Source of the DNA: Vibrio hannami
GTDB lineage: Bacteria; Pseudomonadota; Gammaproteobacteria; Enterobacterales; Vibrionaceae
Assembly: GCF_029589055.1 (NCBI RefSeq)
Contig: NZ_JARQZP010000006.1
Coordinates: forward strand, 434,001 to 498,000
Length of the DNA: 64,000 nt
Direction of reading: 5' to 3'
The notes beneath the pieces are model-generated. The model saw nothing but the letters and a program-made list of their open reading frames with translations. It was not told where the DNA came from and searched no databases. Positions 1 through 8,328 of this stretch are shown here, piece by piece (position 1 is the stretch's first letter; each line of letters begins with the position of its first letter). The position numbers and the translations under genes are program-made.

Positions 1-748
1 TCGTTTTTAGCTTTTGGCTGTACTCAGTTTCATGATCTGCATCGCCAGCAATCACTAATGGGTACTCAATACCACTTTGTTTATATGCCTCTATAAGGTC
101 GTGAAAGCCTTTCTCTTCCACAAGGCGACCTACCGCGACAATGTATTTTTTGCGCTCAAGATTGAACTTAGACATTGCATCATCAACAACGGATGGTGAA
201 AGCTCTTTCGGTTTAAGAACACCGTTATAGATAAGGTTGGCGTCATATCGGTTATACATCTTTTTAATCGATGAGTTGATAACATCAGAGATTACCACCA
301 CTTCACTGGCGTACTTTACAGCCCACTTTTCACCAAGCTTCAGAACTCTTTTCGCTGCCTTGCCCCATTTTTGACGATCATAGTCGGGGCCGTGGTGGGT
401 AAACACCACCTTTTTACCGAACAGACGAAGTAGAGGCACAACAAGGCCGGGACCAATAGCATGGACGTGGACAACCTGAGAACCGTCAAACAAAGTCTTA
501 AAAGATGCCAGAGTTGAATGAATAATAGCTTCCAGAGACTTTTTCTTTGGTGCCCAAACGGACTTCGTAGTTATCCCTTTATATTCTGCTACGTCGTATT
601 CGACATAAGGAGATCGAGCGATAATAGTAATATCGCTGTGGGATTGATCTTTGATTTCCGGATACAGATTCTGGCAGTGAGTTTCTACACCACCAAGAAC
701 ATTTGGGATACCGCGAGTACCCAATACAGTGATTCGTTTATCTTTCAT
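1..748 (-). CDS. Glycosyltransferase family 4 protein with DUF1972-type N-terminus (3' end missing)
   Basis: I translated this directly: an ATG at 746-748 on the minus strand opens a frame that is still open at the window edge (about 249 codons seen). The protein begins MKDKRITVLGTRGIPNVLGG, the GTRGIP start typical of the DUF1972 domain that forms the N-terminal Rossmann half of some GT4 (GT-B fold) enzymes. Later it has HVHAIGPG, FTHHGPDYDRQ and VAVGRLVEEKGFHDLIEA, which match acceptor-side and donor-side GT4 motifs. It should transfer a sugar from a nucleotide-sugar to the lipid-linked repeat unit at the cytoplasmic face of the inner membrane. It lies 3 bp after the next glycosyltransferase gene and is the last gene seen of the operon. 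Sugar specificity cannot be read from the sequence, and the C-terminus is outside the window. Confidence 0.85.
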   Translation of the reverse strand, partial: MKDKRITVLGTRGIPNVLGGVETHCQNLYPEIKDQSHSDITIIARSPYVEYDVAEYKGITTKSVWAPKKKSLEAIIHSTLASFKTLFDGSQVVHVHAIGPGLVVPLLRLFGKKVVFTHHGPDYDRQKWGKAAKRVLKLGEKWAVKYASEVVVISDVINSSIKKMYNRYDANLIYNGVLKPKELSPSVVDDAMSKFNLERKKYIVAVGRLVEEKGFHDLIEAYKQSGIEYPLVIAGDADHETEYSQKLKT

Positions 749-751
749 GGG

Positions 752-1957
752 TTACTCCTCAAGTAGCTTTTTGTACAGTTCGATTAGTGCTTCTTTGTGT
801 CGGGTTAACGAATACTTTTGCAGTAAGCGTTCTCTGGCGTTTTTGCCCATTTCGATTGACGCGCTTTTGTCGATAACCAGTTGATCCATCTTTTTCGCTA
901 GATCGATTGGGTTAGCCGCTTCGAACAGATAGCCATCGATGCCATCACGGATTTGCTCCGGAATACCGCCAATTCTTGAGCCGATAACTGGCTTCCCGTA
1001 AGCGAGGGCTTCTAGTACCGACATTGAGCAGTTCTCGCTCCACTCAGAAGGAACAACCACCGCTTTAGCACCTTTGATCAAGTTGATCAGTGCTTCCCCA
1101 CTCTGGAAGCCGTAGAGTTGTGCGCTTGGGTAGCTTTGCTTGATCTTGTTGTATAGAGGGCCATCACCAACAATTCTCAATTCGGCGTTGTGCTCCATTA
1201 GCTGATGAGCCTTCGCCAGAGTGTGTACACCCTTAACGTCGGACAGACGGCCTAAATAGAGGAAGTAACCCTTATCAGTGCTTTCTTCGAAAGCGACATT
1301 TTCATCCACGCCATTTACGATCACTTCGATTCGGGCATCTGGTAGCTTTTGCTTAATCAGATTGCCAAGAAAAGCGCTTGGGGCAACGATAGCGTCAAGG
1401 TATGAGTAGTTTTTCGAAAACTTCTGATAAAGTGCTTCGGCTGTTAGCAAGGCACTTTTTGCCAGTGAGCCTTCCTGACAACGGTATCTGGTAGCGTTAA
1501 GGAAAGAGCCGTGCAGGCATTTTTCACATGTTTTACCATCCCGGTACATGGTGTAGTTAGGACAGACGATTTTTGAGTCGTGAGCCGTTAAAACGGTTTT
1601 ACAACCAAACTTCTTCGCAACCTTTATCACAGAGGGCGTAAGTTGGTGGTAGATGTTGTGAAAGTGCACCAGATCTGGCTTTTCTTGCTCAAGCAGTGCC
1701 TGCATCTTTGTGCAAGCATCTTTGTTGTGAATAAAGTTAATCGCCGTTTTTAACGCTGCTAACTTTGAACCTTCCCGATGGTAATCAACATTCTCGACAA
1801 AAAAATCGGCGTAATCAGAAGCGAAGTTTTTTTCGTGATCCATTGAAAATTCAATGGTTTCATAGCCTGCTGATTGCAGCATTTCCTTTTCCTGGAAATA
1901 GACGGTCTCCGCTCCTCCTTTCATAAAGAAGAACTTATTTACCTGAAGTATTTTCAT
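752..1957 (-). CDS. Glycosyltransferase family 4 (GT-B fold)
   Basis: A 401-residue cytosolic protein with no membrane segment. The N-terminal half has MKILQVNKFFFMKGGAETV (glycine-rich loop with GGAE, residues about 13-17) and DLVHFHNIYHQLTPS. The C-terminal donor domain has FLYLGRLSDVKGVHTLAKA, RIVGDGP and the GT4 signature SEWSENCSMSVLEALAYGKP, whose EALA region normally contains the nucleotide-sugar-binding glutamate. A CxxC pair near residues 148-151 (KTCEKCLHG) occurs in some members of this family. It probably adds one sugar to the exopolysaccharide repeat unit. It lies between two other glycosyltransferase genes with gaps of 3 and 8 bp, so it is co-transcribed. The donor and linkage are unknown. 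Confidence 0.88.
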   Translation of the reverse strand: MKILQVNKFFFMKGGAETVYFQEKEMLQSAGYETIEFSMDHEKNFASDYADFFVENVDYHREGSKLAALKTAINFIHNKDACTKMQALLEQEKPDLVHFHNIYHQLTPSVIKVAKKFGCKTVLTAHDSKIVCPNYTMYRDGKTCEKCLHGSFLNATRYRCQEGSLAKSALLTAEALYQKFSKNYSYLDAIVAPSAFLGNLIKQKLPDARIEVIVNGVDENVAFEESTDKGYFLYLGRLSDVKGVHTLAKAHQLMEHNAELRIVGDGPLYNKIKQSYPSAQLYGFQSGEALINLIKGAKAVVVPSEWSENCSMSVLEALAYGKPVIGSRIGGIPEQIRDGIDGYLFEAANPIDLAKKMDQLVIDKSASIEMGKNARERLLQKYSLTRHKEALIELYKKLLEE

Positions 1958-1965
1958 TTTTAGCC

Positions 1966-2955
1966 TTACTTTTGAATCACTTTGTTGTCAGGAGCTTCGA
2001 ATGGGTTTTTCACAGGGTTAAATAGTCCCCGGATTAAGCCTGCAGAAATGATGGTTAGGTTGATGACGCTTTGAGTTGCGTCGTGTAACGAGCGGTTTTT
2101 CACAGCTTTTAAGCTGACAAAAGCCACCAGAGGAAGAAGGGTAGAACCTATAGATGTTGGATTCAGAGTCAGAAGGCTCGATGCCAGAATCAATAGGTAA
2201 AGTGCGAAGATAACTTCGTTTTTAATTATTTTCAGAGCGTGTGTGAAATGGCTGCTACCAAAGGAGTTCCTTAGTAGTTCGCCAGTTGCAAATAAATAGC
2301 CGCTTCTCCAACGATACTTTATTAACTCAAAAGTGGACATGTCGTATGAGGTATGATGGAAATATGGCACCGCGAGACGATGGAGCTTGTATCCAGATTT
2401 TGTTAGTCGCATACCAAGCTCGGCTTCTTCAAAAGCGTGCAGGTTTCGGTTGGTTAAGTAACCAATCTCATCGATTGCTGATTTTCTATAGAGACCGCCG
2501 CCACCAAGGTGATCGCAATCACCTACAGGATAAATTTGGTTAATTCGTTGTTTTCGCGACTTAAACTCATAGTTTGCTGCATCGTCCATCTCTACTAGCC
2601 CCGCAACGCCTGCGTAGTTAGTGTTTTCTTCCATAAATGTAATGGCATGATCAACAAATCCAGCTTCTAGCTGCATATCACCATCAAGCAGTAACAGGTA
2701 GTCACCTTCACTGTGTAGATAGCCTAGTTGGTGACCAACGCCACAGCAGCGTTCGTTACTATTGGTTAGTGATACAACAGTAGCTCCGTTTTCTAACGCA
2801 ATTTCCTGAGTTTTGTCGGTAGAAAGGCTATCAGCAACAATAATCTTGTATGGATAACTGCCAATTTGCTCACGGATGCTTTGAATCGTTGCCGCAATGC
2901 CTTCTTCTTCATTAAAGGTTTTAATGATGGCGGAGATAAATGGTTTATCTTTCAT
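1966..2955 (-). CDS. Glycosyltransferase family 2 with C-terminal membrane segments
   Basis: 329 residues. The N-terminal GT-A domain has FISAIIKTFNEEEGIAATI, KIIVADSLSTDKTQEIA and the metal-binding LLLLDGDMQLE (DxD-like DGD, about residue 93), and HAFEEAELGMRL supplies the ED-type catalytic region. After about residue 235 two or three hydrophobic segments follow (VIFALYLLILASSLLTL, GSTLLPLVAFVSL, INLTIISAGLIRGLF), which would anchor the enzyme to the inner membrane. It probably adds a sugar to undecaprenyl-linked intermediates of the exopolysaccharide. The gene lies 12 bp after the polymerase-like gene and 8 bp before the next glycosyltransferase. The acceptor and donor cannot be read from sequence. 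Confidence 0.88.
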   Translation of the reverse strand: MKDKPFISAIIKTFNEEEGIAATIQSIREQIGSYPYKIIVADSLSTDKTQEIALENGATVVSLTNSNERCCGVGHQLGYLHSEGDYLLLLDGDMQLEAGFVDHAITFMEENTNYAGVAGLVEMDDAANYEFKSRKQRINQIYPVGDCDHLGGGGLYRKSAIDEIGYLTNRNLHAFEEAELGMRLTKSGYKLHRLAVPYFHHTSYDMSTFELIKYRWRSGYLFATGELLRNSFGSSHFTHALKIIKNEVIFALYLLILASSLLTLNPTSIGSTLLPLVAFVSLKAVKNRSLHDATQSVINLTIISAGLIRGLFNPVKNPFEAPDNKVIQK

Positions 2956-2967
2956 GTGGACTTACCG

Positions 2968-4344
2968 TTATTTACCAATATTTGTTAAAACTGTTCTGCG
3001 AATAACGAGGCTAGCGCCCATGCAGAAGTAGAAGAGATATTGCAGACCAGAAACGTGGATTAGAATCTGGCTGTAAGGGATACTGCACAAAATAACAATC
3101 ATGAATGCCCTGAAGGCGGCTTGCATCGACATAAACTGAATTTCGTCTTTGCACAGCTTATTAGGGTCAAGAACAGGAATTGGCTTGGTTATTTTAAATA
3201 CGTAAATAATCAAAGATATGTAGAGCATTGCGCCGACAAAACCTGTTTCCCACAACAAGGCACCAAGAGATGTTGAGTCAAGCTCTAGATTAAATTTCAG
3301 ATCCAGAAAACCACGAGACATGGCACTACCGTGGTTGGTCGAGTTCAGACCATACCCGAATAACCGCCCCGCAATACCATGAAGGTCACTGTGGTTATGC
3401 CAGAAGAATACCGTTGTCATACGACCTATCTGACCACCATCCATAATGTAGTTAGGGTCAAACACATATTCGATGGAATCCCAGAAAACCATAAATGGGC
3501 TTTTGGTTGGGTCAGAGTAGAAACTGGCTGTATTGGCGTAAACCATACCCAGGATATAGGCTGCAAGCGTAACCAAAGCTAGGGAAGAAAGATCAATCAT
3601 CAAGAGCGTTTTAACGCTATAGGTTTTCATTCCTTTCAGGTAGCTACTGGATAGCCATATGTACGCCATCATGAAAGGGGCCAACATGATGACAAACTTA
3701 ATTTCACCCAGGATGCAGATTGCGAAGGCAGAACAAGCATGAAGTATTAGTGAACGTTTGCTACAAACACCGTGCTTATATTCTGAAAGTTTCAGCAAAA
3801 TGATAAACAAGCAGAACATACCTAAAGCGGCACTGTTACCACCATTGAACTTCTCACCACCAAAGGTGCCAACCACAGAGTCCCATTTTTCTGTATCACC
3901 TTTTATTGCTACTCGTTGAGGAACAATGACGAATATCTGGTAAAGGATCGCGGGAAACTGCGCGTAGTAGATGGCGTAGAACACCTTAGACGCCCGATAT
4001 AGCTGATCCTGATTGACAAAACCAGCAATCAGGCAGTACATGACCAATGATAAACAAAAGGTATTTTTGAACCCGATAATGGTCACGGTGATGCCACCCT
4101 GAAGAATGGTGCTAACCATTGCTACACCGATGCCACTAAAAAATAGCAGAAAGACTATCCACTCTTTTAGATCAAGTGGTCTACTTTTATAGCGTTTCTG
4201 CATCAACTGCATTCCCACCATCATTAGGGCAAGAATACATGGTAGCCAGAAAAAACTAGTGATGCCGGTTACGTATTGCGCCAGTCCACAAAAGACCAGC
4301 GTAGTCACTGTCGCGAAAGTCAGGTAGTGGCTAGTGTTTAACAT
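2968..4344 (-). CDS. Wzy-like polysaccharide polymerase (O-antigen ligase/polymerase superfamily)
   Basis: 458 residues, almost wholly hydrophobic, with about ten predicted membrane segments and a larger loop at roughly residues 290-350 (YVFDPNYIMDGGQIGRM, FFWHNHSDLHGIAGRLFGYG). The pattern RLFGYGLNS inside a large periplasmic loop followed by more membrane helices is typical of Wzy/WaaL-type proteins. No sequence motif is decisive in this family, so the call rests on topology and on position between a flippase and glycosyltransferases. It should link repeat units at the periplasmic face. Its start overlaps the end of the flippase gene by 7 bp, which indicates translational coupling. Confidence 0.75.
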   Translation of the reverse strand: MLNTSHYLTFATVTTLVFCGLAQYVTGITSFFWLPCILALMMVGMQLMQKRYKSRPLDLKEWIVFLLFFSGIGVAMVSTILQGGITVTIIGFKNTFCLSLVMYCLIAGFVNQDQLYRASKVFYAIYYAQFPAILYQIFVIVPQRVAIKGDTEKWDSVVGTFGGEKFNGGNSAALGMFCLFIILLKLSEYKHGVCSKRSLILHACSAFAICILGEIKFVIMLAPFMMAYIWLSSSYLKGMKTYSVKTLLMIDLSSLALVTLAAYILGMVYANTASFYSDPTKSPFMVFWDSIEYVFDPNYIMDGGQIGRMTTVFFWHNHSDLHGIAGRLFGYGLNSTNHGSAMSRGFLDLKFNLELDSTSLGALLWETGFVGAMLYISLIIYVFKITKPIPVLDPNKLCKDEIQFMSMQAAFRAFMIVILCSIPYSQILIHVSGLQYLFYFCMGASLVIRRTVLTNIGK

Positions 4345-5546
4345 GATTTTTCTTTTGCTAGGTTATTTGCAAGTCTGTTCATTCGGTAAAAAATAAACAT
4401 GTATCGCGTGAAAGAGAGTAGTGCGTATGTCATAACAGAAGTTGAATAATCGAGATGCCAGTATGGCAATGCTGCAAAGGCGATAAGTACAATCGTCAGT
4501 TGTTCAATCTGAATACGAAGGAAGTATTTGGGATCGCCAAAAACCAGCTCAATAACGGTTAATGGTGAAATTGCCAGTGCAATAAACATATATGGCAGCA
4601 TATAGCGCGAGGTCGGAACAGAGCTCTGCCACTCTTCGCTAAAGAACTGGTTCATAACTAATGGGTAGAAGATAAATATTCCCGTAATTGCTAGTAACGC
4701 GAGTATGAACAGCAGTTTGCGTGTTTTTCTATATTCGCTCAGGTTGAAGCGGTTATTTCTGAAATCCAGAGACCAGCTAGAAAATATCGAGTTTCTAACT
4801 GCGTTACCCACAATGTTTACCGGTGACAGACAGAATCGAGTTACAACAGCAAAGTAGCCAGCGGTCAGCGAGGAAAACCATAGGTTAACCAGAATGGTTG
4901 GCAGGTTGGCACTGGCCATTGCCAGCACCTCAGCGCTTCCCACTTTGGTAATATGTGCTTTGTTTTTCACAAAGAATGCATGATTACTTCGGAAGGAAAA
5001 CATGCCGAAAGTAAAGTGCGACTGCTTAAGTGAATAAGACAGCCATGAGATAGCGTTGACCAAAAGTACAACCGCCCACACCCAATAAAAGAGAGGTTCG
5101 GTCTTGGTGATGACTAAAGCGCAGATAACAACGATAGATACTGACAAGCGCTGCATTGCCAGAATCTTAACTTTTTCATCGCGAAGCAGCAGATTTTCAG
5201 AGATAAGCAATAGGCCATAAGCTAACGTCAGTACGTAGATAAAGCCCAATGACAAATCAAAACCAATTGCTATCCCACATGAAAAGGGAAGTGCAATCAA
5301 TGCACTCTGCAAACAGCAATACACCACATTCTGCGCAAGATGAGAGTCTTCTTGTTTGGGAAGCAGCAGATGAGTTGCGTAAGTGCAGACTTGCGCTCCG
5401 ATCAGCACAATGCTGTAGATCAGAGCGTAGTGACCAACTTCAGCCATTCCATATTTGTGGGATATCAGCCAGATAGCTCCCGCTCCAATGAGCTGGGAGA
5501 TAACGGATGAGCCTGCAATTGTGGTTGTACTTTTAATCAGGCTCAT
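4338..5546 (-). CDS. Wzx-like oligosaccharide flippase (MOP superfamily)
   Basis: 402 residues with about twelve hydrophobic segments. The N-terminus, STTTIAGSSVISQLIGAGAI, resembles the start of Wzx/polysaccharide-transport proteins, and the overall layout of paired helices with short loops fits that family. It would flip the undecaprenyl-linked repeat unit across the inner membrane. The gene starts 3 bp after the Wzc-like gene and overlaps the polymerase gene by 7 bp. At this level of divergence family assignment is by topology and context more than by conserved residues. Confidence 0.8.
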   Translation of the reverse strand: MSLIKSTTTIAGSSVISQLIGAGAIWLISHKYGMAEVGHYALIYSIVLIGAQVCTYATHLLLPKQEDSHLAQNVVYCCLQSALIALPFSCGIAIGFDLSLGFIYVLTLAYGLLLISENLLLRDEKVKILAMQRLSVSIVVICALVITKTEPLFYWVWAVVLLVNAISWLSYSLKQSHFTFGMFSFRSNHAFFVKNKAHITKVGSAEVLAMASANLPTILVNLWFSSLTAGYFAVVTRFCLSPVNIVGNAVRNSIFSSWSLDFRNNRFNLSEYRKTRKLLFILALLAITGIFIFYPLVMNQFFSEEWQSSVPTSRYMLPYMFIALAISPLTVIELVFGDPKYFLRIQIEQLTIVLIAFAALPYWHLDYSTSVMTYALLSFTRYMFIFYRMNRLANNLAKEKSC

Positions 5547-5549
5547 TGC

Positions 5550-7730
5550 TTAGCTGCGTCTAACTTTTTTGTTAGCAGTATTACCCTTTGAAGCGTTCAT
5601 CTTAACAACGCGCTTGTCCAGGTAGCGAAGGCCTTCTTCACTTTCAAGATCTCTGTCTTCGACCTCGTTTACAACACCACCAATCACTGATGCACCAGCG
5701 GTTTCAAGCTTGTCTACAGTTGAAGTGATATTATTTACCACTGTGCAGTTAGCTTTGGTAACAATAAGTGCAGAGTCGATATGCTGAGCAACCAATTGAG
5801 CATCTTTAGAGTGCTTACATGAAGGAAGGCTAAAGATTACCTGTTCATACTGAGCAGCCAGGCTCTTGATAAACGCTACAAAACGTTTTGATGCAAGAAC
5901 AGACAATGGAGATGCTGAGTTTGTGCCTGTTGAATAGAAGTCTAGTTTGTCTAAAGACACAACCGCTTCTTGCATGTTACAGCCAGAGCTACAGATATCT
6001 GAAACGCCTTTCGCTGACTTTTGCACTAGAACATTGCTTAGAGAATCTGAGCTTCTGAAGTCCAGATCAACCAGTGCAGTTTTACGGTGCTCACTGAACG
6101 AATGTGCTAGTAGGTAGCTAATGGTTTTGCTGCCTTCGTTTTCATCAACGGAAACCACACCCATAGTGGTGGAATCCTGCTCTTTATCCAGCATGATAGA
6201 GGTACGGATACCGTGAATCATTTCTGCATAGCTATCGATACTGAATACGGTCTTTCTTACCTGTTCAACAGGAAGGTTTTGCAGTTTCTTATCTTTTCTG
6301 AACTCGCCCAGCGCTTTGATACCTACGAATTTTTCCAGCTCACTCATTGTGCGCACTTTGTTATTTAGCGACGCTTTAACAATCAGGAACAGACAAGTGA
6401 AGATGGTTGTAACAACCATGATCATTATCATCAGGAAGATTCTGTTTGGCTTCAGAGGCTTAATCGCTGGAATAGCTTCGTCATAAAGCGAGGCATTCGA
6501 CTTCTGGAAGTTCAGGCTAAGCTGTTGCTCTTTAGTTCTTACAAATAGTGATTTGTATAGTGCTTCCATTTGTTCAAGATCGACTTTCAGGTCGTAGTAC
6601 TTGTCCTTTTTCTCAGCCATCTTATGGAAGTTTTTCTTATGCTCCTCGATCTGAGCAAGATATTCGTTCTCTTCAGCTAGAGCGGATTCATAACGCTTAT
6701 GCACAGTTTCCATTAGCTCTTCGAATAGCTCTTCAGACTGTTCGTTAATTGCAGTGATCTGAGAGTTAGCCTGAAGAACTTTTTGGTGTTTTGGACCATA
6801 AGTTTTTTCAAGTTCGTATAGTTCACGCTTAGATTGTGTCAGTGAACTACGAAGGTCTCTAAGCTGAGCATTATCTGAGAACATTGGCAGGGTGATGATC
6901 TCTTCAAGATCACGGCCGCGATAGCTCTCGGCTGTGTTGTACTCTGCTTCTGCAGCAATACGTTTTGCTTTTGCTTCAGCGTAATTGCGGTTAAGAAGTG
7001 CTAGCTGATCAGTTTCATAGCCATCGATACCGTTGAATGTCAGCATGTCTTCATCTTTCAGCAGCTTTTGAATTTCTCTCTGCTTAGCAAGAATCTGTGC
7101 TTTCAGTTCAGCGTTCTGCTTTTCGTTCCATGCTTTCGCATTGGCGGTTTTTTCCATTCGCTTCTGCGCTTCAAGGTCGATATAAGCGTTAGCAATGGCG
7201 TTTGCGATATCAGCAGCTAGCTGAGGATCGGCATCTTCGTACGTTATTGTCATTAACTGAGTTTTACGTACACCGGTAACAGTAAGATGCTCACGCATAT
7301 ACTGGATAGTATTCACAATACGATCGTAATGAGTGTATACCTCGGGATCGACGGATAGCCCTGCATCAACTCTTAGGTTTACCCCGTTGAAGCCTGGGTT
7401 CTCATCAAGCTTTAGTGCTTCGATCGCATTGGTCAATACACCACGAGATTTAGCTAGTTCATATTGGGTGGTGTAGTACTCTGCCTGAGATGAGTCTAAG
7501 CTCTCTACCTGGCTTAACGGAGAGATATTGTCTTCACTCGCCTGAATATACACAGTTGCGGTTGATGCGTAGATATCGGTGATATTACTTACCAGTGGGT
7601 ACATACCCGCAGTTACAGCGGCAACGACAGCCAGTATTTTTAGCCATTGTTTTCTTAGCACTTTAGTGTAAAGACTAAAGTTGATGGTGCTTTCAACGCT
7701 ACCTTTTTTATTCAAAATTACGCCTGTCAT
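5550..7730 (-). CDS. Wzc/VpsO-like polysaccharide co-polymerase with degenerate BY-kinase domain
   Basis: 726 residues. The N-terminal Wzz domain (about 15-150) begins with a membrane helix (KILAVVAAVTAGMYPLV). A long coiled coil follows (about 185-400), then a second membrane helix (FLMIMIMVVTTIFTCLFLIV, about 435-455) and a C-terminal ATPase-like domain (about 500-700). In active bacterial tyrosine kinases this domain has Walker A ending GKS/T, Walker A' and a Walker B aspartate. Here the Walker A position reads DENEGSKT (about 529-536), with the lysine displaced. Walker A' is largely kept (ALVDLDFRSSD), but the Walker B position reads VIFSLPS with no aspartate. The C-terminal tail (GLRYLDKRVV, lysine-rich end) has one tyrosine in place of a tyrosine cluster. 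It is therefore probably a structural chain-length or assembly protein and not a working kinase. Order and size match V. cholerae VpsO. It starts 1 bp after the OPX gene stop. Confidence 0.85.
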   Translation of the reverse strand: MTGVILNKKGSVESTINFSLYTKVLRKQWLKILAVVAAVTAGMYPLVSNITDIYASTATVYIQASEDNISPLSQVESLDSSQAEYYTTQYELAKSRGVLTNAIEALKLDENPGFNGVNLRVDAGLSVDPEVYTHYDRIVNTIQYMREHLTVTGVRKTQLMTITYEDADPQLAADIANAIANAYIDLEAQKRMEKTANAKAWNEKQNAELKAQILAKQREIQKLLKDEDMLTFNGIDGYETDQLALLNRNYAEAKAKRIAAEAEYNTAESYRGRDLEEIITLPMFSDNAQLRDLRSSLTQSKRELYELEKTYGPKHQKVLQANSQITAINEQSEELFEELMETVHKRYESALAEENEYLAQIEEHKKNFHKMAEKKDKYYDLKVDLEQMEALYKSLFVRTKEQQLSLNFQKSNASLYDEAIPAIKPLKPNRIFLMIMIMVVTTIFTCLFLIVKASLNNKVRTMSELEKFVGIKALGEFRKDKKLQNLPVEQVRKTVFSIDSYAEMIHGIRTSIMLDKEQDSTTMGVVSVDENEGSKTISYLLAHSFSEHRKTALVDLDFRSSDSLSNVLVQKSAKGVSDICSSGCNMQEAVVSLDKLDFYSTGTNSASPLSVLASKRFVAFIKSLAAQYEQVIFSLPSCKHSKDAQLVAQHIDSALIVTKANCTVVNNITSTVDKLETAGASVIGGVVNEVEDRDLESEEGLRYLDKRVVKMNASKGNTANKKVRRS

Positions 7731-7731
7731 A

Positions 7732-8328
7732 TTAGAAAAAACTCTGCTCTACAATAATTGTGTCACCCGGATTTATAGGGAAAGTAAGTTCTACGTTTTC
7801 CAGAACTTTCCTTGAACCAGACGGTTGTATGTTTATGTCTCGGCTTGCGCGATCGGTAAAGCCACCAGCCATCGCAATCGCTTTTTGTACGTTCATACCC
7901 GGCTGGTATTCAAAACCATTTGGAGCTGATACTTCGCCAAGAATGAAGAACTTGCGGAAGTTTGCGATAGAAACAGTAACCATTGGGTTTACAAGGTAAT
8001 CGCCACGTAGTCTTGACTCTATTTCCTGTTCCACTTCCAGTGGAGTTCGGTTATTCAGTTGAACGTTACCGATATAAGGGAAGCTGATTACGCCATTAGC
8101 GCTAAGAGCTACATCCATTTCCAGGTCTGGTTCGCCAAACACGTTGATATGAACCAGATCTCCTCCACTAAGGCGATAAGTATTTTTAACCTTATCCATC
8201 TGGCTGCTTTGAGAACTGCTTACATTGTGCGTCTGCAGCTTATTTGTTGTGTTTTGCTCGCTCGCATTTGTATAAGCAGGAGTTGCCATACTTGCCGTGA
8301 GCAATATGTTGATAAATGATTTTTTCAT
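7732..8328 (-). CDS. Short polysaccharide export (OPX/Wza-family) protein, VpsN-like
   Basis: 198 residues: signal peptide (MKKSFINILLTASMATPAYTNA), then a Poly_export domain (YRLSGGDLVHINVFGEPDLEM through VTVSIANF, about 51-125) and one SLBB domain (RKFFILGEVSAPNGFEYQPGMNVQKAIAMAGGF region). It ends with PGDTIIVEQSFF. Compared with E. coli Wza (about 380 residues) it lacks the extra SLBB repeats and the C-terminal helix that crosses the outer membrane, and no lipobox cysteine follows the signal peptide. It would act as a periplasmic conduit piece. The barrel protein encoded directly upstream may supply the outer-membrane pore (inference). The start codon follows the barrel gene's stop with no gap (TAGATG). 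Confidence 0.88.
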   Translation of the reverse strand: MKKSFINILLTASMATPAYTNASEQNTTNKLQTHNVSSSQSSQMDKVKNTYRLSGGDLVHINVFGEPDLEMDVALSANGVISFPYIGNVQLNNRTPLEVEQEIESRLRGDYLVNPMVTVSIANFRKFFILGEVSAPNGFEYQPGMNVQKAIAMAGGFTDRASRDINIQPSGSRKVLENVELTFPINPGDTIIVEQSFF

